A stretch of 64,000 nucleotides of DNA from contig NZ_CP062006.1 in NCBI RefSeq assembly GCF_017487345.1, positions 1,742,001 to 1,806,000 of the forward strand. The letters run 5' to 3'. Shown in pieces: positions 37,086-47,586 of this stretch. Within the stretch, counting starts at the first letter, position 1, and each line of letters starts with the position of its first letter. The DNA comes from Brevundimonas pondensis (lineage in GTDB: Bacteria; Pseudomonadota; Alphaproteobacteria; Caulobacterales; Caulobacteraceae). The notes beneath the pieces were generated by a model, which made no database searches, was not told the origin of the DNA, and was given only the letters and a program-made list of their open reading frames with translations. The position numbers were made by a program, and so were the translations under genes.

Positions 37086-38510
37086 ATGCATGGACGATCC
37101 GAGCAGGTCGTAGACATCTCCGCAACTGCTGACGCGGCCAAGATCACTGCGACGCCGCTACAACTCTTGATAGGAGTAGCTGCTTTTTCTGCAATCGCAG
37201 GCTCAGCCCTTTCCTATCCAGCGTTCGGCGCGGGATTTCTGCTTCTCGTCCAGACCGCCTTCCTGATCATGATCCCCTGGCGGCTCGTCACCGTCATGAC
37301 GAGCCAGGCGCCATCGGCCGAACCACAGATTCTCCTTGAGGACCTGCCGCGCTATTCGATTCTCGTCGCTCTTCATGATGAGGCAGGAATATTGCCGCAT
37401 CTGATCGAGCGATTGGCGGCGATCGAATATCCGGCGGATCGGCTCGACGGCTATCTGGTCATGGAAGCTCACGACCGGGCTACGATTGACGCCGCCCTTG
37501 GCCTGCCTCGCCCCGAGTGGCTGCAGGTCCTTGTGGCGCCGCCAGGAGCGCCGACGACCAAGCCCCGCGCATTGAACTACGCCTTAAGCTTCGCACAAGG
37601 CGAGTTTCTCACGATTTACGACGCCGAGGACGATCCTGATCCGCTTCAGTTGCAGGAATCCGTGGCGCGGTTCGCCGCCGCTGACGAACGCCTGGCCTGT
37701 TTGCAGGCGCCGTTGCGGATTCGTCGTCGGGGCAAGAACCGTAACGCCTCGCCCTTTCTGGATCGCCAATTCGCCGCCGAGTACGCGGCTCTGTTTGAAA
37801 TCACCCTGCCAGCCATGGCGCGCCTGGGCCTGCCCTTCCCTCTCGGAGGCACCAGCAATCATTTTCGCATGTCCGCGCTACGTGCTGCCGGAGGATGGGA
37901 TTCGTGGAACGTAACAGAGGACGCCGATCTCGGATTTCGATTATGGCGGCAAGGCTGGCGTCTGGGCGTGCTCAGCCGTCCGACCTATGAAACGCCGCCA
38001 GGTCAGCTACTTCACTGGCTGCCGCAACGCACACGATGGCTGAAGGGATACATGCAGACCCTTTTTGTCCATACACGGTCATCACATGGCATGGGCTGGC
38101 GCGGCTGGACCGCCTTGAGCCTGACGCTGGGGGCCGCCCTGACCTCGGCGGCGCTGCACGCCCTGTCTGTTGCGTCCTTTGGCGTATTCTTCCTTCTAGC
38201 CTTGTTGGCCCGCCGCATGCCGGAAGCACCTTGGTTGGGTCTTGGCGTCCTGCTGTGCGGCGCAGCGGCGGCCATCCTGACGACGGTGATCGGCGCCCGG
38301 CGTGCGGGAACGCCCTTCGGTGTCTGGGACATGGCGCGAATTCCGCTCTATTGGTCATTACTCAGCCTGGCCTTCGTCCACGCCGCCGTTCGACTGATCG
38401 TTGAGCCCCATCGCTGGGACAAGACCGCCCATCAGCCCGACATTCCCCACGAAGACCTGAGTCCGACGCTGCCTCCAATGGCCGTCGAGTCTGGACGAGC
38501 AGCCGCCTGA
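37086..38510 (+). CDS. Membrane glycosyltransferase, family 2 (cellulose synthase-like)
   Basis: This 474 aa processive-type glycosyltransferase has two N-terminal membrane segments, a GT2 domain and three or four C-terminal segments. Catalytic motifs are DAEDDPD (D-x-D), TEDADLGFRLWRQGW (TED) and QRTRWLKGYMQT (QxxRW). The ATG at 37086 begins MHGRSEQ; longer readings extend into tetR and are rejected. The product, an exported polysaccharide or lipid-linked sugar, cannot be named. It is divergent from tetR and followed 16 bp later by a methyltransferase gene. Confidence 0.85.
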   Translation: MHGRSEQVVDISATADAAKITATPLQLLIGVAAFSAIAGSALSYPAFGAGFLLLVQTAFLIMIPWRLVTVMTSQAPSAEPQILLEDLPRYSILVALHDEAGILPHLIERLAAIEYPADRLDGYLVMEAHDRATIDAALGLPRPEWLQVLVAPPGAPTTKPRALNYALSFAQGEFLTIYDAEDDPDPLQLQESVARFAAADERLACLQAPLRIRRRGKNRNASPFLDRQFAAEYAALFEITLPAMARLGLPFPLGGTSNHFRMSALRAAGGWDSWNVTEDADLGFRLWRQGWRLGVLSRPTYETPPGQLLHWLPQRTRWLKGYMQTLFVHTRSSHGMGWRGWTALSLTLGAALTSAALHALSVASFGVFFLLALLARRMPEAPWLGLGVLLCGAAAAILTTVIGARRAGTPFGVWDMARIPLYWSLLSLAFVHAAVRLIVEPHRWDKTAHQPDIPHEDLSPTLPPMAVESGRAAA

Positions 38511-38526
38511 GCGCCTATCAGCGCGC

Positions 38527-39423
38527 ATGGCTCCGGTTCTTTCCTCCTCACCCGAAACCCTCGTCACACGAGGCTGGTCCGACTACGCCCTGCTCGACTG
38601 CGGCGATGGCCGCAAACTGGAGCGCTATGGCCGCTACACTGTCGTTCGACCCGAACCACAGTGTTTCTGGAAGGCGCATGACGAAAGCGCCTTCGAGCGC
38701 GCCAACGCCATGTTCGATCCCCAGCAGGAGGAAGAGGATTCCGGCCGCTGGCGCTTCGACGCCCACGGCCCCATCGACGCCTTCCCGCTGAAATGGCGCG
38801 ACGTGCGCTTCATGGGACGGTTCACCCCCTTCCGGCACCTGGCCTTCTTCCCTGAACAGGCGGCCAACTGGGAATGGCTGGACGCCCGCGTCCGCACCCT
38901 CGAGCAGCCGAAGATCCTGAACCTGTTCGGCTATACCGGCGTGGCCAGCCTGGCCTGCTCGGCGGCGGGCGCGCACGTGACCCACGTCGACGCGTCGAAG
39001 AAGTCGGTCGCTTATGCCCGTGAGAACGCCGAGCTGTCGGGCCTGTCCGATCGCCCGATCCGCTGGCTGGTGGAGGACGCCCGCAAGTTCGTGGCTCGCG
39101 AAGTGCGGCGCGGCAGCAAGTATGACGGCATCATCCTGGACCCACCCAAGTATGGTCGCGGCGCCAACGGCGAGGTCTGGCGCCTCTTCGAAGACATGCC
39201 CGAGTTGTTGAAGGACTGCGCGTCCCTGTTGTCCGACGACGCTTCCTTCCTGTTGCTGAACGCCTACGCGGCGCGGATCTCCGGCCTGTCTCTGGCCCAC
39301 ATGATGGCCGAGGCGACCCATGATCGCGGCGGGCGCATCGACTGGGGCGAACTGGCCCTGTCCGAGGACGGCCCCGACGCCCGCGCCATCGGCCTCAGCT
39401 TCTTCGCCAGGTGGAGCGCCTGA
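38527..39423 (+). CDS. Class I SAM-dependent methyltransferase, RlmI-like
   Basis: This 298 aa protein resembles the COG1092 rRNA cytosine-5 methyltransferases. It has the SAM-binding motif ILNLFGYTGVASLACSAAGAHVTHVDASKKSV near residue 137 and the catalytic-loop DPPKYGRGANGEVW near 214. It lacks an N-terminal PUA domain. Its TGA overlaps the next ATG (TGATG), linking it to a SpoU methyltransferase, so an RNA target is likely. Confidence 0.85.
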   Translation: MAPVLSSSPETLVTRGWSDYALLDCGDGRKLERYGRYTVVRPEPQCFWKAHDESAFERANAMFDPQQEEEDSGRWRFDAHGPIDAFPLKWRDVRFMGRFTPFRHLAFFPEQAANWEWLDARVRTLEQPKILNLFGYTGVASLACSAAGAHVTHVDASKKSVAYARENAELSGLSDRPIRWLVEDARKFVAREVRRGSKYDGIILDPPKYGRGANGEVWRLFEDMPELLKDCASLLSDDASFLLLNAYAARISGLSLAHMMAEATHDRGGRIDWGELALSEDGPDARAIGLSFFARWSA

Positions 39424-40235
39424 TGACCGAGCGCCTCATCACCTCCCTGACCAATGACACCATCAAGGCCGTCCGCGCCCTGCATATGCGTAAGGAACGC
39501 GAGGCCACGGGCTGCTTCCTGGCCGAGGGTCTGAAATTCATCGGCGAGGCCCTGGACCAGGGTCGCGCCCCGACCATGCTGCTGGTCGGCGACGAGGCCC
39601 GTCCTCACCCCCTGCTGGACCGCGCCAAGGCCGAGACGATCAAGGCCGGCGGCCAGATCATCGTCGTCACCCACGCCATCCTCGAAAAGATCAGCCGTCG
39701 CGACAATCCGCAGACGGTGCTGGGCGTGTTCGAGCAGGTCTATACCCCGCTGGACGCCATCCAGCCCGAGGCCAAGCCCTGCTGGGTGGCGTTGGAGCAG
39801 GTGCGCGATCCGGGTAATCTGGGCACCATCATCCGCACGGCGGACTCCGCCGGCTGTGGCGGGGTCATCCTGATCGGCGACTGTGTCGATCCTTTCTCGG
39901 TCGAGGCCGTGCGCGCCACCATGGGCTCGGTCTTCGCCGTGACCATCAGCAAGGCGTCGCGTGAGGAATTCCTGGCCTGGCGCGCCAAATGGCCAGGCAG
40001 CGTCATCGGCACCCGTCTGGATGCGAAACACGGCTATCGCGACAGCCCCGTGCGCCATCCGGCCCTGATCATGATGGGCAATGAACAGGCCGGGCTGACC
40101 GATGAACTGGCCGCCGCCTGCGATCTGAACGTCAAGATCCCCATGCGAGGCCGGGCCGACAGCCTGAACCTGGCCGTCGCCACCGGCGTCATGGTCTATG
40201 CCGTAACCGACGCGGCCTACGGCGAGAGCCTCTGA
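39423..40235 (+). CDS. TrmH/SpoU family RNA methyltransferase
   Basis: This 270 aa SPOUT enzyme would methylate ribose 2'-O in rRNA or tRNA. The N-terminal substrate-binding domain (FLAEGLKFIGEALDQG) is followed by the knotted domain with NLGTIIRTADSAGCGGVILIG, MGNEQAGLTDELAAACD and IPMRGRADSLNLAVATGVMVY. The start ATG overlaps the preceding stop; an ATG four codons upstream is less likely. A long palindromic repeat follows the gene. Confidence 0.9.
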   Translation: MTERLITSLTNDTIKAVRALHMRKEREATGCFLAEGLKFIGEALDQGRAPTMLLVGDEARPHPLLDRAKAETIKAGGQIIVVTHAILEKISRRDNPQTVLGVFEQVYTPLDAIQPEAKPCWVALEQVRDPGNLGTIIRTADSAGCGGVILIGDCVDPFSVEAVRATMGSVFAVTISKASREEFLAWRAKWPGSVIGTRLDAKHGYRDSPVRHPALIMMGNEQAGLTDELAAACDLNVKIPMRGRADSLNLAVATGVMVYAVTDAAYGESL

Positions 40236-40252
40236 GGGGGCCTACCCCGCCC

Positions 40253-40370
40253 CCGTCATCCTCGGCCTTGTGCCGAGGATCCAGAAACACATCGCTCTGT
40301 GGCGAACCTCGACGCCTGACATGGCCGACGTCGAGGTTATGGACCCTCGGCACAAGGCCGAGGATGACGG
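40253..40370. repeat. 118 bp nested inverted repeat in a convergent gap
   Basis: The outer arms 40253-40283 and 40340-40370 are 31 bp reverse complements with one mismatch. Each arm is itself a hairpin (CCTCGGC-CTTGT-GCCGAGG). Inside lie perfect 10 bp arms AACCTCGACG (40305-40314) and CGTCGAGGTT (40329-40338). It fills the gap between two convergent genes and resembles dispersed REP/MITE-like elements of alphaproteobacteria. It could also end transcription from both sides. Confidence 0.85.
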
Positions 40371-40382
40371 AAGAACGGGAGC

Positions 40383-41672
40383 TTAAATCTCCCCGTCCGT
40401 CCTGATCCGTCCCATACCCAGCAGGGCCAGGATGGTCAGGACGGCGGCGACGGCCAGATAGGCGCCCACGGCCTGCAAGCCGTAACGCCCCGCCAGCCAG
40501 GTCGCCGCGAACGGCGCCAGAGACGCCCCCAGAATCCCCGCCAGATTGAAGGTCATCGACGCGCCCGTATAGCGCACCGCCGTCGGGAAGGGCCGCGCCA
40601 GCGCCGCGCCCAGCGGGCCATAGGTACAGCCCATCAGGCTGAAGCCGATGATGAAGAAGGCCACGACGCCGGCCAATCCGCCGCTGCCGAACAAGGGCGC
40701 CAGCGCCAGCCCGAACAGGGCGATGGCGATAGACGTGACCAGCAGGGTCCGCCCCTGCCCCCAGCGATCCGCCGCCAGCGCCGCCAGCGGAATGAACAGG
40801 CCGAAGAAGCAGACGCCCAGAAGTTGGATCGGCAGGAACTGCTCGCGGGTATAGCCCATCGCTGTCGTCCCCCATCCCAGGGCGAAGACCGTCATCAGGT
40901 AGAAGAGGACAAAGGTCGCCATCCCCGCCAGCGTCCCCGTCAGCAGGGCGAACTTGTGCCGCGCCAGCAGGGTCAGGATCGGCGTCTCGACCCGCTCAGC
41001 CTTGTCGATGGCGGTCTTGAACGCGGGCGTCTCGGTAATCCGCAGCCGGACCCAAAGGCCAACGAAGACCAGCAGCGAACTGGCGATGAAGGGAATGCGC
41101 CAGCCCCAGGCCAGGAACTGTTCGTTCGGCAGGGCCGCCGTCAGGATGATGAAACTCAGGGTCGACAGGATGAAGCCTATCGGCGCGCCCAGTTGCGGGA
41201 ACATGCCGTACCAGGCCTTCTTGCCCGGCGGCGCGTTCTCGGTCGCCAGCAGCACGGCGCCACCCCACTCGCCGCCCAGCCCCAGGCCCTGACCGAACCG
41301 GCACAGGGCCAGCAGCAAGGGCGCGATCACGCCGACGGAATGCCAGGTCGGCAGCAGGCCGATCGCCACCGTCGACAGCCCCATGGTCATCAGGGCCGCG
41401 ACCAGGGTCGCCTTGCGCCCCACCTTGTCGCCGAAGTGGCCGAAGACGACGGCGCCCACGGGCCGCGCGAAGAAGGCGATGGAGAAGGTCGCGAAGGACG
41501 ACAGCATGGCCGTCGTCGCGTCCTCGCCCGGAAAGAACAAGGCCGGAAACACCAGCACCGCCGCCGTGGCGTAGATGTAGAAGTCAAAGAACTCGATCGT
41601 CGTGCCGATCAGGCTGGCGAACAGAATTCTCCGCTTGGAGGCGGCAGGCGGTAAGATATCAGCGTCGGTCAA
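40383..41672 (-). CDS. MFS transporter, metabolite:H+ symporter type
   Basis: This 429 aa twelve-segment protein belongs to the MHS branch of the major facilitator superfamily (proline/betaine, alpha-ketoglutarate and citrate symporters). Signatures are SLIGTTIEFFDFYIYATAAVLVFPALFF, FGHFGDKVGRKATLV and RFGQGLGLGGEWGGAVLLATENAPPGKKAWYG. I chose the TTG at 41672 because AAGGA lies six bases upstream; a TTG at 41687 is the longer alternative. The substrate is unknown. Confidence 0.88.
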   Translation of the reverse strand: MTDADILPPAASKRRILFASLIGTTIEFFDFYIYATAAVLVFPALFFPGEDATTAMLSSFATFSIAFFARPVGAVVFGHFGDKVGRKATLVAALMTMGLSTVAIGLLPTWHSVGVIAPLLLALCRFGQGLGLGGEWGGAVLLATENAPPGKKAWYGMFPQLGAPIGFILSTLSFIILTAALPNEQFLAWGWRIPFIASSLLVFVGLWVRLRITETPAFKTAIDKAERVETPILTLLARHKFALLTGTLAGMATFVLFYLMTVFALGWGTTAMGYTREQFLPIQLLGVCFFGLFIPLAALAADRWGQGRTLLVTSIAIALFGLALAPLFGSGGLAGVVAFFIIGFSLMGCTYGPLGAALARPFPTAVRYTGASMTFNLAGILGASLAPFAATWLAGRYGLQAVGAYLAVAAVLTILALLGMGRIRTDGEI

Positions 41673-41735
41673 GAGAAATCCTTGCAATAGTGCAAGGTCT
41701 TTGCGGCGCGCCGCCGCCCGGCGTCAAGCTGAGCC

Positions 41736-44171
41736 TTAGGTGCCGCGCGGCTTGGCCCGGCTGGTCGGGGCGGCATTGGCAGGATCTTCCGGCCACGGGT
41801 GACGCGGATATCTCCCCCGCATCTCGCTACGCACCGCCGCCCATGATCCGGCCCAGAAGCCCGGCAGGTCCCTCGTCACCTGCACCGGCCTTCGTGCGGG
41901 CGACAGCAGGCTAAGCGTCAGCGGAACCCGACCGCCGCCGACCATCGGATGCGTCTTCACCCCGAACAGCTCCTGCACCCGGATCTCGACGCGCGGCCCG
42001 CCCTCGGCGGCGTAGTCGATGGAGGCCGAACCCAGCGGCGTGGCCAGTCGCGGCGGCCCCAGTTCATCCAGCTTGCGCTGCAAATCCCACGGGATCAGAC
42101 CGCGCAGGGCCTCGGCCAGCTTGCCGTCGCCGATGTCGCCCAGCGACCGCGCCCCGTCCAGCAGCGGCCACAGCCAGTCTTCGCGCAGCGCCAGCAAGCC
42201 CTCGTCCGACACGTCGGGCCAGTTGGCGTCCAGGCCGTGCAGGAAGGCCAGCCGCGCCCGCAGCGCCCCCGCCTGCTCGCCCCAGTTCAGCGCCGACAAC
42301 CCGCCCGCCTCGACCTCGGATTTCAGCGCCGCCGTCATGGTCGCCCGATCCGGCGCGCCGACGACCTTTTCGTCCAGCACCAGGGCGCCGACGCGCCGGA
42401 TGCGGCGGATCACCGGCTTGCCCGACGGCTCTCGCGCCAGCCGGTCCTCGACCTCGATCCGGTGCGCCAGATCGGCCTCCAGCGTCGTCGCGTCCAACGC
42501 CGCCGCCAGCCGGATACGGTCGCGCGCATCCCCGCCGCCCAGTTCCGCCACCGCCAGCCAGGGCTCGCGCGCCATGTGCTCGGTCGGATCGAGGAAGGCC
42601 CCGCGCCCCGAGGCCAGCAGCACCTCGCCCGGCTTGCCCCGCGCCCGCGCGATCCGCTCGGGGAAGGCCTCGGCCAGCAACAGGCCCGCATCCGCCTCTC
42701 CGCCAGCCCCGCCGCCCGCCGCCCGCGCCCAGCGCTCGGCCAACTTCATGGCGTCCCGCGCCCTAGGCGAACGGTCCCGCTCCATCCCCTTCAAACGGTC
42801 GTGCAGGTCGACAGCGTTCCCGCCCAGCCCCGGCTCGCTCAGCACCGCCGCGATCTTCGCCCCACTCAGGGCGTCATCCTGATCCGAGGCCACGGCGACC
42901 ATATGCGCCAGGCGCGGCGGCAGAGGAATCCGGGTCAGCCGCCGCCCGTGCGCCGTCAGGTCGCCCTTGGCGTCCAGCGCCCCCAAGCGGGTCAGCACCT
43001 TCCTCGCCTCGGCCAGAGCCCCGGCCGGCGGCGGGTCCAGCAGGGCCAAGCCCTCGACCGACTTCGCTCCCCATCGCGCCAGATCCAGCGCAAAGGCGGT
43101 CAGATCGGCTTCCTGAATTTCCGGCCGCTGATGCGGCACCAGACCGCGCGTCTGTTCCTCGTCCCACAGGCGATAGCAGACCCCCGGCTCGACCCGCCCC
43201 GCGCGACCCCGCCTCTGCTCGGCCGACGAGCGGCTGACCTTGACCGTGGCCAGTCGGGTCAGACCGCTGGACGGCTCGAACCGCGGCACGCGCGACAGCC
43301 CCCCATCGATCACCACCCGCACGCCCTCGATCGTCAGGCTGGTTTCCGCCACCGAGGTCGCCAGCACCACCTTGCGCCGTCCCGACGGGGCTGGCTCGAT
43401 GGCCCGGTCCTGCTCGCCCTTGTCCAGCGCGCCGTAGAGGGCGACCACATCGACCGACGGATCGCGCAGCCGCTCGTTCAGTCGCTGGACCGTGCGGTGG
43501 ATCTCGCCCTGCCCCGGCAGGAAGACCAGCACCGACCCCGTCTGCTCGCCCAGCGCCAGCATCACCGCCCGCGCCACGGCGTCCTCGAATCGCTCGGCGG
43601 TGTTGCGGCCCAGATAGAGGGTCTCGACCGGGAACATCCGCCCCTCGGCCTCGATGACGGGGGCGCCGTTGAGAAGTCTGGACACCCCCGCGATATCCAG
43701 CGTCGCCGACATGACCAGCAGCCGCATGTCGTCGCGCAGCACCGACTGGCTCTCGCGCGCCAACGCCAGCCCCAGGTCGGCGTCCAGACTGCGTTCGTGG
43801 AATTCGTCGAACAGGACCGCGCCGACGCCTTCCAGCCCCGGATCGTCGAGAATCATCCGCGTGAAGACGCCCTCGGTGATGACCTCGATCCGCGTCTCAG
43901 GCCCGATCCGGCTTTGCAGACGGGTGCGATAGCCCACCGTGCCGCCCGCCTTCTGGCCCAGCGTCGCCGCCATCCGGTCCGCCGCCGCCCGCGCCGCCAG
44001 TCTTCGCGGCTCCAGCACCAGCACCTTTTGATCGCCCAGCCAGGCCTGATCCAGCAGGGCCAAGGGCACGACCGTGGTCTTGCCCGCCCCCGGCGGGGCG
44101 GCCAGAACGACCGCGGTGGTCGTGCTCATCGCCGCTTTCAGCGGCTCCAGGACGGCGTGAATCGGCAGCAT
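41736..44171 (-). CDS. hrpB: ATP-dependent helicase HrpB
   Basis: This 811 aa DEAH-box helicase has Walker A APPGAGKTTVVPLALL near residue 26, DEFHERSLDADLGLAL (DE.H box), SATLDIAGV, and helicase C with ATSVAETSLTIEGVRVVIDGGLSR and QRRGRAGRVEPGVCYRLW. The C-terminal HrpB domain (last 130 residues) follows. The in-vivo role is unclear in the family. The ATG at 44171 gives the family N-terminus (LPIHAVLEPL); GTG starts further up to 44204 are possible. Confidence 0.9.
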   Translation of the reverse strand: MLPIHAVLEPLKAAMSTTTAVVLAAPPGAGKTTVVPLALLDQAWLGDQKVLVLEPRRLAARAAADRMAATLGQKAGGTVGYRTRLQSRIGPETRIEVITEGVFTRMILDDPGLEGVGAVLFDEFHERSLDADLGLALARESQSVLRDDMRLLVMSATLDIAGVSRLLNGAPVIEAEGRMFPVETLYLGRNTAERFEDAVARAVMLALGEQTGSVLVFLPGQGEIHRTVQRLNERLRDPSVDVVALYGALDKGEQDRAIEPAPSGRRKVVLATSVAETSLTIEGVRVVIDGGLSRVPRFEPSSGLTRLATVKVSRSSAEQRRGRAGRVEPGVCYRLWDEEQTRGLVPHQRPEIQEADLTAFALDLARWGAKSVEGLALLDPPPAGALAEARKVLTRLGALDAKGDLTAHGRRLTRIPLPPRLAHMVAVASDQDDALSGAKIAAVLSEPGLGGNAVDLHDRLKGMERDRSPRARDAMKLAERWARAAGGGAGGEADAGLLLAEAFPERIARARGKPGEVLLASGRGAFLDPTEHMAREPWLAVAELGGGDARDRIRLAAALDATTLEADLAHRIEVEDRLAREPSGKPVIRRIRRVGALVLDEKVVGAPDRATMTAALKSEVEAGGLSALNWGEQAGALRARLAFLHGLDANWPDVSDEGLLALREDWLWPLLDGARSLGDIGDGKLAEALRGLIPWDLQRKLDELGPPRLATPLGSASIDYAAEGGPRVEIRVQELFGVKTHPMVGGGRVPLTLSLLSPARRPVQVTRDLPGFWAGSWAAVRSEMRGRYPRHPWPEDPANAAPTSRAKPRGT

Positions 44172-44302
44172 CACATGGGCTCTAGCCGCAACGCCCCGGG
44201 TCACGAAAGCGTCGTCATCGCTTCATCCAATCGAAACCGCGTTGCGCGCGGCCCTTCGGATGGTTAGCGTCCCGGCCCAAGAAGACGACCCGGGAGGGGT
44301 CG

Positions 44303-45985
44303 TTGCGTAATTGGGGGCGCGACTTCATGTCCGCAGACGGCGTAAAGCCAGCCGGCAACCGGCTATTCCTTAAAAAGTCCATTGCTCAGATCCAGAAAGA
44401 GGCCGCCAAGAGCGAGCTGAAACGGACCCTGGGCCCGATGAACCTGATGAGCCTGGGGATCGGAGCCATTATCGGCGCCGGTATCTTCGTGCTGACGGGT
44501 CAGGTCGCCTCGGCGCACGCCGGCCCGGCCATCATGTTCTCCTTCGTCATCGCCGGCATCGCCTGCGGTCTGGCGGGCCTCTGCTATGCGGAACTGGCTT
44601 CGACCATGCCGGTTTCGGGTTCGGCCTACACCTACGCCTACGGCACCCTGGGCGAGGTCTTCGCCTGGGTCATGGGCTGGCTGCTGGTGCTGGAATACGG
44701 CGTCGCGGCCTCGACCGTGGCGGTCGGCTGGTCCGGCTATGTCGTGTCGATCCTGAACGACTTCGGCCTCAGCGCCAGTCTATTCCCGACAATAAGTTTC
44801 GCGGGTGGCGAAGGTCCCCAGTGGGCGACGCCCCTGATCCAGTATGTCGCCAGCGGACCTGATGCAGGCTTCCCGATGACGGGCACTTTCAACCTCGTCG
44901 CCGCTATCGGCATCGCCGCCGTTTGCGGCCTGCTGGTCCTGGGCGTGTCGGAATCGGCGAACATCAACAACGCCATCGTCGTCATCAAGATCATCGTCCT
45001 GCTGACCTTCATCGCGGTGGGCATCCAGTACATCAACCCGGCCAACTGGCAGCCCTTCATCCCGGCCCAGGGCGACAGCTGGGACCAGTTCGGCGTTGGC
45101 GGCATCTTCCGCGGCGCGTCGATCATCTTCTTCGCCTACGTCGGCTTCGAGGCCGTCTCGACCGCTGCGGCCGAGGCCAAGAACCCGTCCAAGGACGTGC
45201 CGGTCGGCATCCTGGGCGCCTTGTTCGTCTGCACCCTGATCTACATGGCCGTGGCTGCTGTCATGACCGGCGTGGTTCCCTACCTGGAACTGGCTTCGCC
45301 GGCTCCGATCGCCGTCGCCATCGACCGCATGGGTCTGGAATGGGCCAATGTGCCGCTGGCGGCTGCGCCGAACGGCCACCTGAACCTGATCGCGTTCCTG
45401 ATCAAGATCGGCGCCGTCACCGGCCTGTCCTCGGTCATGCTGGTGCTCTGCTACGGCCAGACGCGCATCTTCTACACCATGGCCCGCGACGGCCTGCTGC
45501 CGAAGGTGTTCGCCACCATCCACCCGAAGTTCCGCACCCCGTGGATCGGCACCATCCTGCTGGGCATCGTGATCGCTATCGCGGCCTCCTTCCTGCCGAT
45601 CTCGATCCTCGGCGACCTCGTGTCGCTGGGCACGGCCACGGCCTTCGCCATCGTCTGCCTGTCGGTCATCGTCCTGCGCATCAAGCATCCGGAGATGGAG
45701 CGTCCGTTCAAGGTTCCGGGCGGCATCGTCACCGCCGTTCTGGGCATCCTGGCCTGCCTGGCGCTGGCCTCGTTCAACTTCATCCCCATGGTTCAGCACG
45801 CCCTGAACGACAACCCGCTGCCCCTGACCATCCTGGGCATCTACGCGGTCGTCGGCGCCCTGATCTACGGCCTCTACGGCTTCGCCCACTCGAAGCTGGC
45901 CAAGGGCATCGACATCACCGAAGACACCACGCTGGAAACGGCTGTGGAGGCTCTCGGCCACGGCGTCGACAACAAGAAGGACTGA
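44303..45985 (+). CDS. Amino acid permease, APC superfamily (CAT-like)
   Basis: This 560 aa transporter has about twelve to fourteen membrane segments and the APC motif LGIGAIIGAGIFVLTGQVASAHAGPAIMFSFVIAGIACGLAGLCYAELASTMP near residue 50. The segment GFEAVSTAAAEAKNPSKDVPVGI near 280 is typical of cationic amino acid transporters. TTG at 44303 has GGAGGGG five bases upstream; ATG at 44327 is the alternative. Its TGA lies in an 18 bp palindrome also found at the glnA stop, and a strong terminator follows. Confidence 0.9.
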   Translation: MRNWGRDFMSADGVKPAGNRLFLKKSIAQIQKEAAKSELKRTLGPMNLMSLGIGAIIGAGIFVLTGQVASAHAGPAIMFSFVIAGIACGLAGLCYAELASTMPVSGSAYTYAYGTLGEVFAWVMGWLLVLEYGVAASTVAVGWSGYVVSILNDFGLSASLFPTISFAGGEGPQWATPLIQYVASGPDAGFPMTGTFNLVAAIGIAAVCGLLVLGVSESANINNAIVVIKIIVLLTFIAVGIQYINPANWQPFIPAQGDSWDQFGVGGIFRGASIIFFAYVGFEAVSTAAAEAKNPSKDVPVGILGALFVCTLIYMAVAAVMTGVVPYLELASPAPIAVAIDRMGLEWANVPLAAAPNGHLNLIAFLIKIGAVTGLSSVMLVLCYGQTRIFYTMARDGLLPKVFATIHPKFRTPWIGTILLGIVIAIAASFLPISILGDLVSLGTATAFAIVCLSVIVLRIKHPEMERPFKVPGGIVTAVLGILACLALASFNFIPMVQHALNDNPLPLTILGIYAVVGALIYGLYGFAHSKLAKGIDITEDTTLETAVEALGHGVDNKKD

Positions 45986-45999
45986 TCCCTGGATCAGTC
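45982..45999. repeat. 18 bp palindromic repeat at permease stop, copy 1
   Basis: CTGATCCCTGGATCAGTC contains the permease stop TGA (45983-45985) and pairs CTGATCC with GGATCAG. The identical 18 bp occurs at 48993-49010 over the glnA stop. Confidence 0.7.
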
Positions 46000-46042
46000 C
46001 CCTCGGCCTCAAGCATCGCAAGCGCGATAGGCCAAAAAAGAG

Positions 46043-46073
46043 AAAGGCCCCGGATTGCTCCGGGGCCTTTTTT
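46043..46073 (+). terminator. Strong intrinsic terminator after the permease
   Basis: AAAGGCCCCGG and CCGGGGCCTTT form an 11 bp stem around ATTGCT, continuing into an uninterrupted T run. It ends permease transcription before tRNA-Leu. Confidence 0.9.
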
Positions 46074-46139
46074 CATGCCGGCGGCCAATGGCCGATTGCC
46101 CAAGCCCGCGCTCTCGCTTACAGGCATCCGCCTACCTGT

Positions 46140-46224
46140 GCGGATGTGGCGGAACTGGTAGACGCACCAGATTTAGGTTCTGGCGCCGAGAGGCGTGGAG
46201 GTTCGAGTCCTCTCATCCGCACCA
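46140..46224 (+). tRNA. tRNA-Leu (anticodon TAG)
   Basis: This is an 85 nt class II tRNA. The acceptor GCGGATG pairs with CATCCGC, the D arm is TGGCGGAACTGGTAGACGCA, and the anticodon stem CCAGA/TCTGG holds loop TTTAGGT with TAG. It has a variable arm (CGCCGAGAGGCGT), T loop TTCGAGT and encoded CCA. A weak promoter-like pair (TTGCCC at 46096, TACAGG at 46119, 17 bp apart) lies upstream. Confidence 0.95.
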
Positions 46225-46229
46225 TAGGC

Positions 46230-47513
<1,284 letters not shown>

Positions 47514-47525
47514 CCCCACCACCAC

Positions 47526-47557
47526 GGCCGTCCCGCAAGGGCGGCCGCTTTTCGTTT
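47526..47557 (+). terminator. Weak hairpin between glnB and glnA
   Basis: GGCCGTCCC-GCAA-GGGCGGCC forms a stem with one bulge followed by GCTTTTCGTTT. It could be a partial terminator or RNA-stability hairpin that sets the glnB to glnA ratio. Confidence 0.45.
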
Positions 47558-47586
47558 CTCCTCCCCGAACTGACAGGACTTCGAGA

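Noticed and set aside
41949..44267. Very long plus-strand frame of about 770 codons opposite hrpB
   Set aside because: Arginine/glutamine/proline-rich low-complexity sequence typical of antisense shadows; hrpB on the other strand is unmistakable.
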